Source: Petrosia ficiformis | Taxonomy: Eukaryota; Porifera; Demospongiae; Haplosclerida; Petrosiidae | Direction of reading: 5' to 3' | DNA: 64,000 nucleotides | NCBI GenBank assembly: GCA_947044365.1 | Contig: OX345636.1 | Span: 2,252,001 to 2,316,000 of the forward strand | Shown here: positions 10,231 to 21,012 of the stretch, piece after piece | Layout: each line of letters starts with the position of its first letter | Position numbering within the stretch: position 1 is the stretch's first letter | The notes under the pieces: generated by a model | Databases searched by the model: none | What the model was told of the DNA's origin: nothing | The model's input: only the letters and a program-made list of their open reading frames with translations | Program-made: the position numbers and the translations under genes

Positions 10231-12188
10231 ATGGCTATGTATGCTCCTTACACTTCCATTAGTAGAACAACCCGCTACAGAATTAGGAAAGAGCGTGCAC
10301 AAAAGGACAGAGAGGATAAATATTCATTGCAAGAAACGGATTACCAGCCATATCTGGACATTGAACAATGTATGGATAATGCCGAAGGAATGCTATGTTC
10401 GGATGAGACTGAAGGTGATTGTGCTCTTGTTAATGGTGAGGAAGTTGATAATACCGCTATGTGTACTAATGTTTCATTTGAAGATGAATCAGACATTGAC
10501 ACTGAAGTGGAGGAAGTTGATACATTACCGAGAAGTCAATTACTGTACAAAGGATCATCTCTTACAATGTCTGCAAGTAACATTCTAGTTATGGCCTACA
10601 GCATGAAACATAATCTGAGTAATGAAGCCATTGGTGATTTGCTGCAGCTACTTAAGCTTCACTTACCCAACCCTAATAACTGTGTTGGATCAGCCTATTC
10701 ATTTAAGAAACAGTTTGCTGTCAACTCCACACCGAAAGTAGACCATCATTACTTCTGTAGTAAGTGTTTCCAGAATGTTGAACCTAGTGTGTTGGTATGC
10801 CCTAATGTTGACTGTGGGGAAGACCTTTCACTTAATGGTAATCTTGCTTCATTTATGGAAGTGTCGATTGAGGATCAGTTGCAAAGATTGTTAGCATGTA
10901 AGTTACTGATTTGTATCAATATGTAATGATGTATTATATAAAACAATTATTATGAAATGTAGTAATAAATGTTACATTTATATCAATTGCAGGTGAAGGG
11001 CTTTACCAGCTTATCATAAAGCGCCGGCAATACTTAACACAGTCTAGTGATGAATATTGCGACATTATAGATGGGCAACTGTATAAAGATCTCTTCTCCA
11101 GTGATGACTTAAATGAACATTTCCTGACATTTACGATCAATACTGATGGGATAACTGTTTTACACTCATCTAATTGGCCAGTGTACTTGACAGTAAATGA
11201 GCTTCCATTCCATTTGAGGTTGGGTTGGTGATTAATTATTTTTATAAAAAGAAATTTCTATATTGTAGATTTGCTAAGGAAAACATTTGGTGGCCTTTGG
11301 TATGGATCAGTAAAACCTGACATGACATTGTTTCTGGGTCCAGTAGCCAAAGCTTTGACTAAACTTTCTAAACATGGTAAAAAATGCATATAATTTTAGT
11401 TTCATAATTTGTATGTGCATATGTTTGGTGGGAGGTAGGTGGTACATATTGTATGTGCCCAAATTGAATTAGTTTAATTTCAGATAGAGATAATTAATTA
11501 AAACATTGGAAATATTTACTGTTGCCCTGTTATTTACACGTATATTGTGTTCTTTCCATAAGGTTTTCTTCTTTCACCACCTGGAATAGATCCATTCATC
11601 TGCAAGGCTTTCCTGTTGTGTTTTACATCAGATCTACCTGCAAAGGCAGCGGTGTTAAACTGTGTGCAGTTTAATGGATATTGGGGTTGCAGTAGATGCA
11701 AACAAAAAGGTTGAGAAAGCTAGAAATTTTCTTTGTTTAAAATTAAATTATTTCCATTTCATTGTGATTAAGGTTGCCGAGTCAGATGTAGTGGAAGCAA
11801 AGGTACTGTACATGTCTATCCATATTGTGAGGCCAATCCTTCTAGCCCAAGACGGACACATGATGAAACATGCAAACATGCTAAAAGTGCTCTTACAAGT
11901 ACTGATTCCAGTGTATGTGCTTTAATAAGTTTAATTAAGCAGTAGATGTGATTATCTATTTACTCGTACATCTTTAAAACCACAGGTGTTTGGTGTAAAG
12001 TGTCCAACATGGCTTGCAACAATACCTCAATATGAATGATATCATCCGTGGAACAACAATAGATTACATGCACTGCATTCTACTAGGAGTGTGTCGTCAG
12101 TTACTGAAGCTGTGGTTAGAATCAAAGTATGATACAGAATTGTGGTATATTGGCAACACATCTCGCCCAGCAAGAAATTCTTTGACAA
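10231..12188 (+). pseudogene. CACTA/tnp2-like transposase, truncated
   Basis: Starts MAMYAPYTSISRTTRYRIRK at 10231. Exons join in phase through 10897 (GTAAGT), then via a CAG acceptor near 10990, a CTAAG acceptor at about 11275, and further GT-AG introns ending near 11570, 11771 and 11985. Domains in order: an acidic N terminus, a zinc ribbon (YFCSKCFQNVEPSVLVCPNVDC), INTDGITVLHSSNWPVYL, the FGGLWYGSVKPDM block, FNGYWGCSRCKQKGCR with GTVHVYPYCEANPSSPRRTH, and IDYMHCILLGVCRQLLKLWL. These match the tnp2-related transposases of animal CACTA-like elements. A one-base frameshift lies near 12036 and the C terminus is replaced by a repeat at 12189. The start is only 26 bp from the divergent gene's start at 10204. 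Confidence 0.65.
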
Positions 12189-12394
12189 TAGTAAACTGAT
12201 CTTCAGTAGGTAGGTACCCAAGGTGCTGGAAAGACTGCATTATTGCCGAACTAACATCTGCAGCCAGTATTGCATTTATGTACGTCACACGTATAATTTG
12301 CCATCAATTTCCTGCCATACTTTCAAGAAAGTTAACTTAGTGTGCCAGACGCCCTCTCGCTCGTTAAGGGAGTGGGCAGCTGGGGACGAGACTA
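12189..12394. repeat. interspersed repeat ending in GAGACTA, copy 1
   Basis: This roughly 205-bp block begins TAGTAAACTGATCTTCAG and ends GGGGACGAGACTA. It is the inverted counterpart of 62180-62393, where the same landmarks (TCTGCAGCCA, AATTTGCCATCAATTTCCTG, TGTGCCAGACGC) occur in reverse order on the plus strand. It truncates the CACTA-like transposase, so it probably inserted there. Ends with TAGT/ACTA resemble a short non-autonomous DNA element. A part-copy occurs at 62645-62705. Confidence 0.7.
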
Positions 12395-12471
12395 ATGTGT
12401 CTGTTGCAAAACTGAAAGAGATATGGCTACCGTAGATTAATTGTCGCGCCCAGCATGTGCAAATTGCAAAG

Positions 12472-14083
12472 ATGGCTTCCGAGCTGGAGAGTTTACCAGG
12501 AATTGAAATGTTTATTCATAGGCGTAGCTATGGGGTGGCCAGGGTGGGCCTGGCCACCATTAAAAGATTATGGGCCCTCCTGCTGACCATGTGATAAAAT
12601 CGAGATAAAATGGCTGTCAAGAGGCAGTCAATTATTACTAATTTTCTAGCACCAGTCCACTCTAGGAAAAGGTTAGTTATTTTTGATTGATGAAAAGTTA
12701 ATCGATCTAAACCATCTTAGAGTATTGTCAGAGCGTGAGTCAGATGTAGACGAGGATTTGTGTTCGTAAATCTGTCGATGATCAATGAACGGCAGTCTCG
12801 GTGTAATTGGCCACGCCCTTCATGAATAATTAATTAGCAGGAAAATTTTCGCGCCGTGCTTCGCACGCCGGGCCCCCCTCATTTCTTGCTCTGGCTACGC
12901 CACTGTGTTTATTCAGGAGAAAGGTTGAAGCTTACAGGGAAACGCACATAAAAATTAGTGAGGAACTAAAATGTTTATACCCAGGCTTAAGAGGATTGAG
13001 TGCAATGAGTATACGCCGCTTTTGTATATCTTACCGTATCCATAAAACTGCCAGACTAGCTGATTATGTTGATGGGATCGTGTCAGTAAATATAATGAAG
13101 GTAAATATGTTTTACAATTAAAGGTACAATAAAAAGCTAATTTTTTTTGAAGGTGGGTGGACAATATGGCAGGAAAACTATGGCCGGTTTACTGAATTCT
13201 CAAGGATACAGAACTGCAGAAAACTGAATTGGAGCAGCTCTGAAAAGATTGCAATCTGTACAACATCAATGCAGAAGTTTTTTAACCCTTTATCGCCCCA
13301 GCAATCCAGTTCCATATGCCAAGTATTTTGGTCACAAAGTACACCTAGATCAAAATGAGAAATTATGCATGTTTGGTGTTACTCATGTTTTGGCAGTGGA
13401 AGGCTTTTGTGGGAAAATACAGTCAAGCTCTATAGAGGTAAAATGTGAAACTATGGGATGTAAAGCAATTTATTATTTCTTTTACAATCATACAGTTGAA
13501 TGACTGCATGTGGTTAGAAGTTAATGATTGAGTTAATTATCCTTTGAAACGAGTCCTTATCAGGATGGCAGAAGCAACTCAGTTTAATATGGACAATCCA
13601 ATTCTCAAATACTGTTTTTCCTGGTTCACCATTAATGTATCAAACTCTGGCCTGAAATTGTTTGTCAGTTTATGGATTGCACATCCAATGCCAGGTGAAA
13701 TATTTTTTCTTCAAGTGAAGTTAGCATTAATAATTGCAAATCTTTTCACAAGGAGAAGGAGTGGTTTATCAAGGGGCATAACCAATGAAAGAATCCTAGA
13801 TGACAATCGAACCAGACGTATTGACAGATCTCTTTGCCCAAGTGCTAATGAAATCACACAGCAGTACAGGAATAGTGGAGGACAAATTGCAGACGTTCGT
13901 CCAGTTGGTGTAGATTCTATTGCTGATAACCCACATAAATGTTCTATTCAGATGTCCTCGTTTACTGAATACTACCCGTCTTTTGATCTGATATTTCATC
14001 AAGTTGTAAATAGAAATGACAGTTTATTCCAAGATGCATTGAAATTTTTTATTGATATAACATATCGATTGTCTTCTTCATAA
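12472..14083 (+). pseudogene. integrase-core transposase-like gene, interrupted
   Basis: Starts MASELESLPGIEMF at 12472, is interrupted by a hAT MITE at 12517-12905, and continues with VEAYRETHIKISEELKCLYP and SMSIRRFC-like sequence to a GTAAAT donor near 13099. The next exon (acceptor GAAG near 13152) reads VGGQYGRKTMAGLLNSQGYR, then YFGHKVHLDQNEKLCMFGVT and VLAVEGFCGKI. The last exons give NYPLKRVLIRMAEATQF, NPILKYCFSWFTINVSNSG, RRRSGLSRGITNERILDDNR and QYRNSGGQIADVRPVGVD. This is the metazoan integrase-core family found in many fish and invertebrate genomes. Stops (RTAEN then TGA), frame changes and a Glu where I expect the second acidic Asp (VEGF) show it is inactive. How the frame breaks map onto introns is not fully resolved. 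Confidence 0.65.
12517..12905. mobile_element. hAT-type MITE, 389 bp, with 8-bp target duplication
   Basis: Ends are CATAGGCGTAGC and the inverse of CAGTGGCGTAGC, and the element is flanked by a perfect TGTTTATT duplication at 12509-12516 and 12906-12913. CA-GGCG-type termini with 8-bp duplications are typical of hAT elements. It contains no coding frame and sits in the first exon of the integrase-core gene. Part of the interior is GC-rich (CGCCGTGCTTCGCACGCCGGGC near 12855). Confidence 0.85.
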
Positions 14084-15011
14084 ATACAGTAGGTGTGTCT
14101 GCTGGGGAGTGTAAAATGTGCTCAAAAGATTTTACCTATGTGACTGTCACTAATATTCATTATTCTTTTATATTTTATTATAAAAATTTTAAATTTGATT
14201 TTAAGTGATAACAAAAATGAAATCAAAATTCAAATTTTAAAATTCAATTTCAAGTGATAACAAAATGATGCTGTAATAACTCATTTTTAGACTTTAGTGA
14301 TAGTTGTCTACAGTGCGGAAGCAAATGGTACATTTAAATTTTGTAAGATATGAGTTATAACATGAAAGAAACGAAAAGTTTAGCAAAATCAACTGTCAAT
14401 GTAAATGAAAATTGCTTGAACCAAAAGTGCATTGACCCAGAGGATGGTATTTCATCAGAGAAGTTTACCATATCTGATATATAGAGATATTGTTAACCTT
14501 ATCAGTTCTTCAATTAACCATCCATCTGTTCATTTAGTGGTCTGAGTAGCACAAAGTGTATCTTGGTGCCGTTTATGGAATTTGGCATTGGATAGAGGAG
14601 TGCGGTATACTAATCAACTACACCGAATTGTATGTCACTTAAGTCATTATATTTTTGGAATTTCTTCTGTCCTATATGTGATGTCACCTTGATTCCTACA
14701 GTGACATGGCTATCACATCTCTGCAATTCTTTGAACTATTGCATGTGTTGGGCCTAGTTGCATATTCGTGTTATAGGCAGAAAGAGGCAATCTTCTTCAG
14801 TTTAGAACTCCTAGACTTTAAAATGCATGCTTTAAAATAACCAGACCAGGAAAGTGTCAATGGACCTAACAACAGTAATACAGTCAATGAATTACAGTCA
14901 TGAAGATAGTAATATGTGTGATGATAGGAAATTTAGATCAAGCATTTGTGATGATTCGTATCTTAGTAAAGTTAGTTAGCAGTTATAGTGTATATATAAT
15001 TATAATTATAC

Positions 15012-15013
<2 letters not shown>
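14084..15013. other. non-coding spacer
   Basis: AT-rich sequence with no supported gene. A locally self-complementary segment around 14165-14275 repeats AAATTTTAAA and AAGTGATAACAAAA motifs. Confidence 0.5.
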
Positions 15014-15053
<40 letters not shown>

Positions 15054-15101
15054 TATATATATATATATATATAATTATATATATATATATATATATATAG
15101 T
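15014..15101. repeat. (AT)n microsatellite
   Basis: Long alternating TA run interrupted by AATTAT steps. Short open frames here are artefacts of the repeat. Confidence 0.95.
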
Positions 15102-15671
15102 TGGTTGTCTTTTAATCTTACATCCATTTGTTTCTGATACAAGTTCAACAGCAACTTACATTATAACACCTATAGTCTGGCTCCAGTAATTTATAAGTAC
15201 TGTGGTGACTGCCTTCAGAACAAACGTAATGCAGTCAGACCCTTCCTAGGTTGGCACATTGCACATGAACCAAACATACTATATGCATGTTAAACTACAA
15301 TTTTACAAGTACCTGCGAATATGGGATTTTGGTTGTACCACGCCACAAATTACATGTGTGTGGCGGCTGGTCATTACGCGCACGCTTTGTTCGGCCGGCT
15401 TTTTGATGTTACTTTAAAAGCAAAAGAATATTAGAATAGCCGGTTGATATATAGACTTGCTTTCTAGCTAGTTCTAGTGAGAAAGAAAGTGATGTTGAGA
15501 GAATAAATGAAAAACAGCCTTCCCTTGCGGACTTGGGTGGATGCAGAAATAATCATAAGCAAGATTGAAGTGACTGTTAGATTGCTCCAGTAGGTCCAGA
15601 AAGTTGCAAAGAGCCTGCATTCAGTTGCAGCGACAGGTTTACTGTGATGCTGAGCCACACCTCGCTCACAC

Positions 15672-15732
15672 CTAGTCTCGCGTAGCCAGCCCCTCCCACG
15701 TCGGAGTGGGAGGGGCTGGATAGCGAGACTAG
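15672..15732. mobile_element. 61-bp foldback insertion with short target duplication
   Basis: A near-perfect palindrome runs from CTAGTCTCGCGTAGCCAG to its inverse CTGGATAGCGAGACTAG, with a loop of about 6 bases (GTCGGA) between CCCCTCCCAC and GTGGGAGGGG. CTCACAC lies directly on both sides, consistent with a 7- or 8-bp target duplication and insertion of a tiny non-autonomous element. The AGTCTCG ends recur elsewhere in the window (12394, 56557, 62181). Confidence 0.65.
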
Positions 15733-15889
15733 CTCACACCAGGCATGCGCTTGCTCAAGGTGGGTGTGGTTAAAATAACGGGTATCTCCGGACACACCCT
15801 AACTTCGGACAGTTATACAAATTTCGTATTCGTTTTCAACAAAGAGCAGCATTGCAACTACAATAGTTCTACTGTTACTAGCTAAACAT

Positions 15890-15954
15890 AAATACGCAAT
15901 TCACACTAACAAGTAGTAGTACTACTACTACTCGTTAGTGTGAATCGCGTATTT
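15890..15954. repeat. inverted repeat hairpin, 30-bp arms
   Basis: AAATACGCAATTCACACTAAC pairs with its inverse around 15930-15954, closing on GTAGTAGTACTACTACTAC. There are one or two mismatches. No sign of transcription. Confidence 0.8.
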
Positions 15955-16071
15955 GTGAGTAAATAATGTATTGCATACTCATTGTATCATGCTCATTTTC
16001 AAGCATATGTGTGTAGCTAGTGACAATAGGTTAAAAATCAGCGCGCTTCGCTCGCCCTTACACTATTCAGA

Positions 16072-17440
16072 ATGATGGCTGTATTCATTACATTGAAAAA
16101 CAGGGATTTTCAGCACTTCATGAAGACATGGTATGTGTATTGTGACTTAAACTAGTGGTCAATGTTGACTGAAAGAATTGTTTTTCAAAAGATATGACTC
16201 AGAGTGAAGTTTACAATAAAAAAAACCACGAGTATTCATGCATATAATCTAATACACTTTAAACTACAAAACAATTCACAATCTGAGTGTCTATATATTA
16301 TAATTATACGTGATGCATAATTATATGTATCAAAATAAACTAGAAGTTATCAAGGCAAATACTGCAATCACAAGAAATGCTGGAGTAACAAACACACCAG
16401 AACAAGGTTCACCTAGTGTAGCATCACAATCATCATATTCTTGTGTAGTGTTAGTAAGTATTCCATATTGTTCAAAAGAACTTGTACAGCAACCCAAATT
16501 GCTACGCAAATTGCGGAGATCTTGGCATGTAGCTTCACAAGCATCATCTTCCTCATCACAAGCACGAATATTTCCATTAGCGATTCGATCAAATAATGAT
16601 TCTGCACAATACTTGCCATCAATATCAGAACGAGCACAATCAGCTTCTCTCAATTGTTCAGCAAGATCATCATCACCAGTACACCTATAAAAACGTTCAT
16701 ATTCATCAAAACAGCTTCCACATTGTAGGACAGCAACATCGCTGAAAAATCTGGCTGTATTCATTGCATTGGAAAACAGGGATCTTCAGCACTTCTTCAT
16801 ACAGACATTCTTATAACAGTACATGCATTTTGACTTAAACTAGTGGTTAATGTTGACTGAAAGAAACTATTTTTCAGAAGAATAATTATGACTCAGATTG
16901 AAGAGTTTATACCAACAAAAAAAAACAGCTCAAGTATTCATGCATTATAATCTAAACTACAAAACAACTCACATATCTGAGTGTCTACTACATTATATAC
17001 ATAATTATATATATACACATGATTCATATATTCATCATGTATTCAAAAAACACTGGAAGTTATGAAGAGAAGCACTGCTACTACAAGAAAAACTGGAATA
17101 ACAGATACACCAGAATCTGGTTCATCTGATCCTCCATCTGTAGGTTTTCCATCAGAACAAGGTTCACCTAGTGTAGCATCACAATCACAATAATTATTCT
17201 TGTGTAGTGTTAGCAAGGAATCCATGTTGTTCAAAAGAGGCTGTACAGCATCCCCAATAGGTACGTAAATTGAGGAGATCTTGGCATGTAGCAACGCAAA
17301 CATCATCTTCCTCATCACAAGCAGGAAGATCTCCATTAGCAATTCCATCATACAGGGATTCTGCACAATACTTGCCATCGATATCAGAACGAGCACAATC
17401 AGCTTCTCTCAATTGTTCAGCAAGTTCATCATCACCAGTA
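16072..17440. repeat. tandem duplication, unit about 685 bp
   Basis: Segment 16072-16756 and the segment from 16757 onward are homologous throughout: both start at GGCTGTATTCATT, pass through a 3' flank with ACTTAAACTAGTGGT and GACTGAAAGAA, and end in the 3' coding half of the cysteine-rich gene. The duplication boundary falls inside the coding sequence, so the lower copy lacks the gene's 5' end. Confidence 0.85.
16330..16757 (-). pseudogene. cysteine-rich GPI-anchored-like protein, 5'-truncated copy
   Basis: The frame encodes CGSCFDEYERFYRCTGDD, EQLREADCARSDIDGKYC, ACDEEDDACEATCQDL, a CC pair, and DDCDATLGEPCSG, ending in a hydrophobic tail (FVTPAFLVIAVFALITSSLF) as in GPI-anchor signals. 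It is about 80 percent alike to the neighbour at 17043-17730 by eye. The signal peptide and first two cysteines are missing because the duplication breakpoint at about 16757 cuts the gene; the ATG in MNTARFF comes from flanking sequence. It is unlikely to be secreted as it stands. Confidence 0.65.
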
Positions 17441-17730
17441 CACCTATAAAAACTTTCATATTCATCAAAACAGCTTCCACATTGTAGAACAACAACATCA
17501 CTGAGAAATCTGGCGAGTCCTTCGTTAGTAGTAAGATCATGTTGTTGAGCTAACGAGATAACCCTATCATTACAATCTTCAATTATTGAATCACATGAAG
17601 ATTGCCGAGTTTCAAAAGAACGTTTCAGAAACACTTCTTGGTGTACATCGTGTATTATGTGCCTGGTGGGATTACAAAGGGCAGTTGTCGACGAAATAAC
17701 AAAAAGGAGTACCGCAGCAATTTTTATCAT
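17043..17730 (-). CDS. secreted cysteine-rich protein, possible GPI anchor lost by frameshift
   Basis: Starts MIKIAAVLLFVISSTTALCN (17730), a clear signal peptide. The mature part contains about 12 cysteines before the break, including SSCDSIIEDCNDRV, LQCGSCFDEYESFYRC, ADCARSDIDGKYC, PACDEEDDVCVATC and a CC pair. The frame ends at NTTQE with TAA at 17194. A 4-base insertion relative to the paralogue at 16330 shifts the continuation (CDCDATLGEPCS..., then the hydrophobic tail VSVIPVFLVVAVLLFITS) out of frame. The product may be a tail-less secreted form or a recently damaged gene. I do not recognise the family; the cysteine spacing suggests a disulfide-bonded extracellular domain. Neither neighbour hints at function. 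Confidence 0.65.
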
Positions 17731-17895
17731 ACTGGTTTTGAGACTAATAAATACGTTATTAGATAGACTGGAAAATATAATTACCCACTTCGCTATTTTA
17801 AATGTTATAGGCGGGGTTAATCTGACTCGGCGGTGAAATGAAAGAAGCCAATCTGTTGAACCAATTAGAGAGAGTATCAATAGAATACTAAACAT

Positions 17896-19488
17896 ATATT
17901 AGAGCTGTAGCAGGGAATGACAGTACTCTTGTATCACAAAGTATATCATAGGTAGTGTTTACAATGATTAAAGGACTGATTGTCATCAACCAAAGGACAA
18001 GCTCCTGAACTATTAATTATTACATTTATTCAGGAACTTTAAAGGTTAGCAAAATGTATAAATTAATAATGATAATTAACACTAATCACAAATAATATTT
18101 TGTAATTATGACAAGGTGGCTCAATTTAAATTCAATCTGCATGATACCCAATTGCAACTTATGCAATGAAATAATGATAGGATAAAAATGCAAGCAAAAA
18201 TAATTATGTAAAAAGAAATCAATTAATTTTACAGTAGGAATATTGTTCTTCATAACAACATGTTATTATTGTACTTCATGTTATTATTATTAGTTGCTAG
18301 CTCTTCTTGCATGATATGCCATGCAAACCCTACAGTATCTAATTGTAGTGCTATAACTAAACAACATCACACAATATAAAATTAATTAAATTTACAGATC
18401 AAAGCCTCACAAGAGTGTCACTATTTTTATTCCACATCATGATTACAGACATAACAAACATATGCATAGTGGAAGTCTTGTGTAACCTCAAATTTAAGCA
18501 TTAATCGTCAGTGCAATCCAAAAATACATCACAAACAAGATGATTGCATACATGATAAGATGATTAATTATACTGCAAAAATGAAATCATTATAATTATT
18601 ATTTTTAGTGTACAATAAATATAATGATTCTAATAATTAGAATAATTATAACATTTTTTGTCACATGTATATACTAGGCTGCCTTGCATGTAGTTAGTTG
18701 TATATTTTGCATCTAAACCACATCAAAAATGAAAGTGTTATTCATAGTATATGGCCAAATAAACACTCAACCACATGAAATGATTGCTATGGAAGCTTAT
18801 TAACATGATGTGGTCTAAGAATATAGTGTTACTTGGATGACTCACCAGGGAAAAAACTTTTAAATTTTATTTTATTACTTTTATTATTATTATTAAAATG
18901 TTGTTTAGGCATAGTAGTACATTTGTAGATCATGTAGGCCTTTCATGGAGGAAGAGATTTAGCCCAACAATTTAGCTATATAATTATATAATTTTAATAA
19001 TTATATCTAAATTATGTCATATATAATTATATCTATAATTATAACTAATGATATGTTCAATACGACACACCTACTCATGCCATATCAGGTTTACAATGAC
19101 CTTACCCTCGTGCATGAATAATATAAATCTGATATACAATCAGACTGATATATATGCAACATGCAACATTAGTATATACAACTTTTGAAAACTATGTTTT
19201 GTAGTTACACATTTTGTAGGCTATACAATGGCATATGTCAAGAAGCATGAAATAACCATGATTATTTATTGTATTATTGTATAATTAATTATATTGATAC
19301 TGATAGTTACACTATAACAACTAAATCCATATAGATGATATATTAAAGTTTAAGCTTCCTGTAACTCAGTTCACATAATTGAATTCAATAACTGTTATAC
19401 ACTCAATATACTTCAACCTTGTTTTGAAGCCAGACATTTACAAGGGAGTAATAGAACATCTGGACAAACTCACAGGGAATATGTCAGA
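17896..19488. other. non-coding AT-rich spacer
   Basis: No open frame, splice-bounded exon or shared repeat recognised. Many ATAATTAT-type runs. Confidence 0.6.
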
Positions 19489-19506
19489 GGAAGTCACGTG
19501 ACTTCC
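19489..19506. promoter_or_regulatory. 18-bp palindrome around a CACGTG E-box
   Basis: GGAAGTCACGTGACTTCC is a perfect palindrome whose centre, GTCACGTGAC, equals the vertebrate CLEAR-type site bound by MiT/TFE bHLH-zip factors. No adjacent gene is apparent, so function is speculative. Confidence 0.3.
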
Positions 19507-19936
19507 ATGAAAGTATGTGTGATAATTTGAAATGGCCATGTGTTTGTGTTTTGTGTGTTGTGTACTTGAAGTAGATACAAGTTAAAAACCACCCCTTAAG
19601 ATCCTACACAGTCTATAATAACTTATCAGAATATTAAAAGTAAACAGTAGTAGCTGCTGGCAGAGAATTTTTCCACATCACAATTGCATAATAATTGCTT
19701 CTTTCTCAGGTCTAAGCCTTTCTTAACCTAAATCATGAATCACTTATTCAATCATTTCTATCTTCTTTCCAGTTCTTTTCTTTTTGCTTGCACTGTTGAA
19801 CACTCACCGCTGTCAAACTTCTTCTTTTCGTTAGCACTATATTAGATAAGTAGGCGGGGTAATGTGATCACATGATAGAAATAATGTTATTGGTCTGCAA
19901 GAAATTGGTGCAAAACTCCAGTCTGCATGTGAGTTT

Positions 19937-20478
19937 CTCTAGTCTCATCCCCAGCTGCACCCACTAGAGTGGAGAAACGTCTGGTGACTTTCTAGCAATT
20001 CTTGGTTGTGCTGAGTCAGCATGTAGTGAATCCTGCACACCAAACAAATTCAGTTATACTGTAACATTATCAACAAATATCATATAATTATGATATTTGT
20101 GATGTGTGTGGGAAAAGTTTGAAGGAATGTTAATTTGTACTAGCAAATTAAGATAAATTGTTCACTGCTGATGGCTACCACCCTTTATTATGTTGCAAAA
20201 TGTAGCTAGATCTATACTACAGATAATGTTTGGAAAGGTTTACGAGTGGTTAAAATGTTTTTGTTAGTTCACCAGCTCGAAAACGTGAGTCTATCATTGT
20301 TATTTGATACCTGGTGACTACAGTGAGTACTGATATTCACCATTGGCAGCACACAATTTTGAATGATCACGTGCTATATAATTACATGACAAGATGAGTC
20401 AGCACAGCCAAGAAATTGCTAGAAAATCACCAGACACTTTTCCACAGTAGTGTTGTGTGGCTAGGGATGAGACTAGAG
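19937..20478. repeat. MITE-like element with about 90-bp inverted ends
   Basis: The left end CTCTAGTCTCATCCCCAGC is mirrored at the right end (GGGATGAGACTAGAG). Homology continues inward through GTCTGGTGACTTTCTAGCAA and GCTGTGCTGA-like blocks on both arms. The centre is AT-rich and non-coding. No clear target duplication was identified. Confidence 0.7.
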
Positions 20479-21012
20479 TTTGTTTACATCTTCTGTCACT
20501 CCATCGTGAACATTTGGCCTCAGAACTAACTTCAACCTTAAGCAGTGTAACTCAATACACATAATTTTATTTTGATAACTAGTATTATATTAGTTTACAA
20601 AAATATTGCTGAGATTGTTATTATTATGCCATCAATCTAACTCTTTAACAAACAGTGTAGTATCTGACTGTTGTTCAGCAGCAGCTATTCTATGCAAACA
20701 GGGACATAAATGGATTTGATTGGTTGATTCTATTGCCTTTCACGTTTGACCTGTTATGTAGCTTGAATTCTGTGATCTGATTATGGTAAGTACAGTATAT
20801 TATTATTATCAATAGTTATAATATAATAATAATAATATTATTATTAAGTTTATATTGTATACAAGTTGTATTTTAATTGGTACAACCTGGTAAACATTTA
20901 TAACTCATCTTGTTTCTAATATGCTGTGTTGTGATCAAAATATAAGTTCATGAACGGTGGTCTCACAATTGCATATGTTTTGGTATTTGTTATATTATTT
21001 ATATAACAATCT
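20479..21012. other. non-coding spacer
   Basis: AT-rich, with TTATTATTA runs near 20800-20840. Nothing supported. Confidence 0.5.

Noticed and set aside
14900..15154. Open frames rich in Ile and Tyr on both strands
   Set aside because: Produced by the AT microsatellite.
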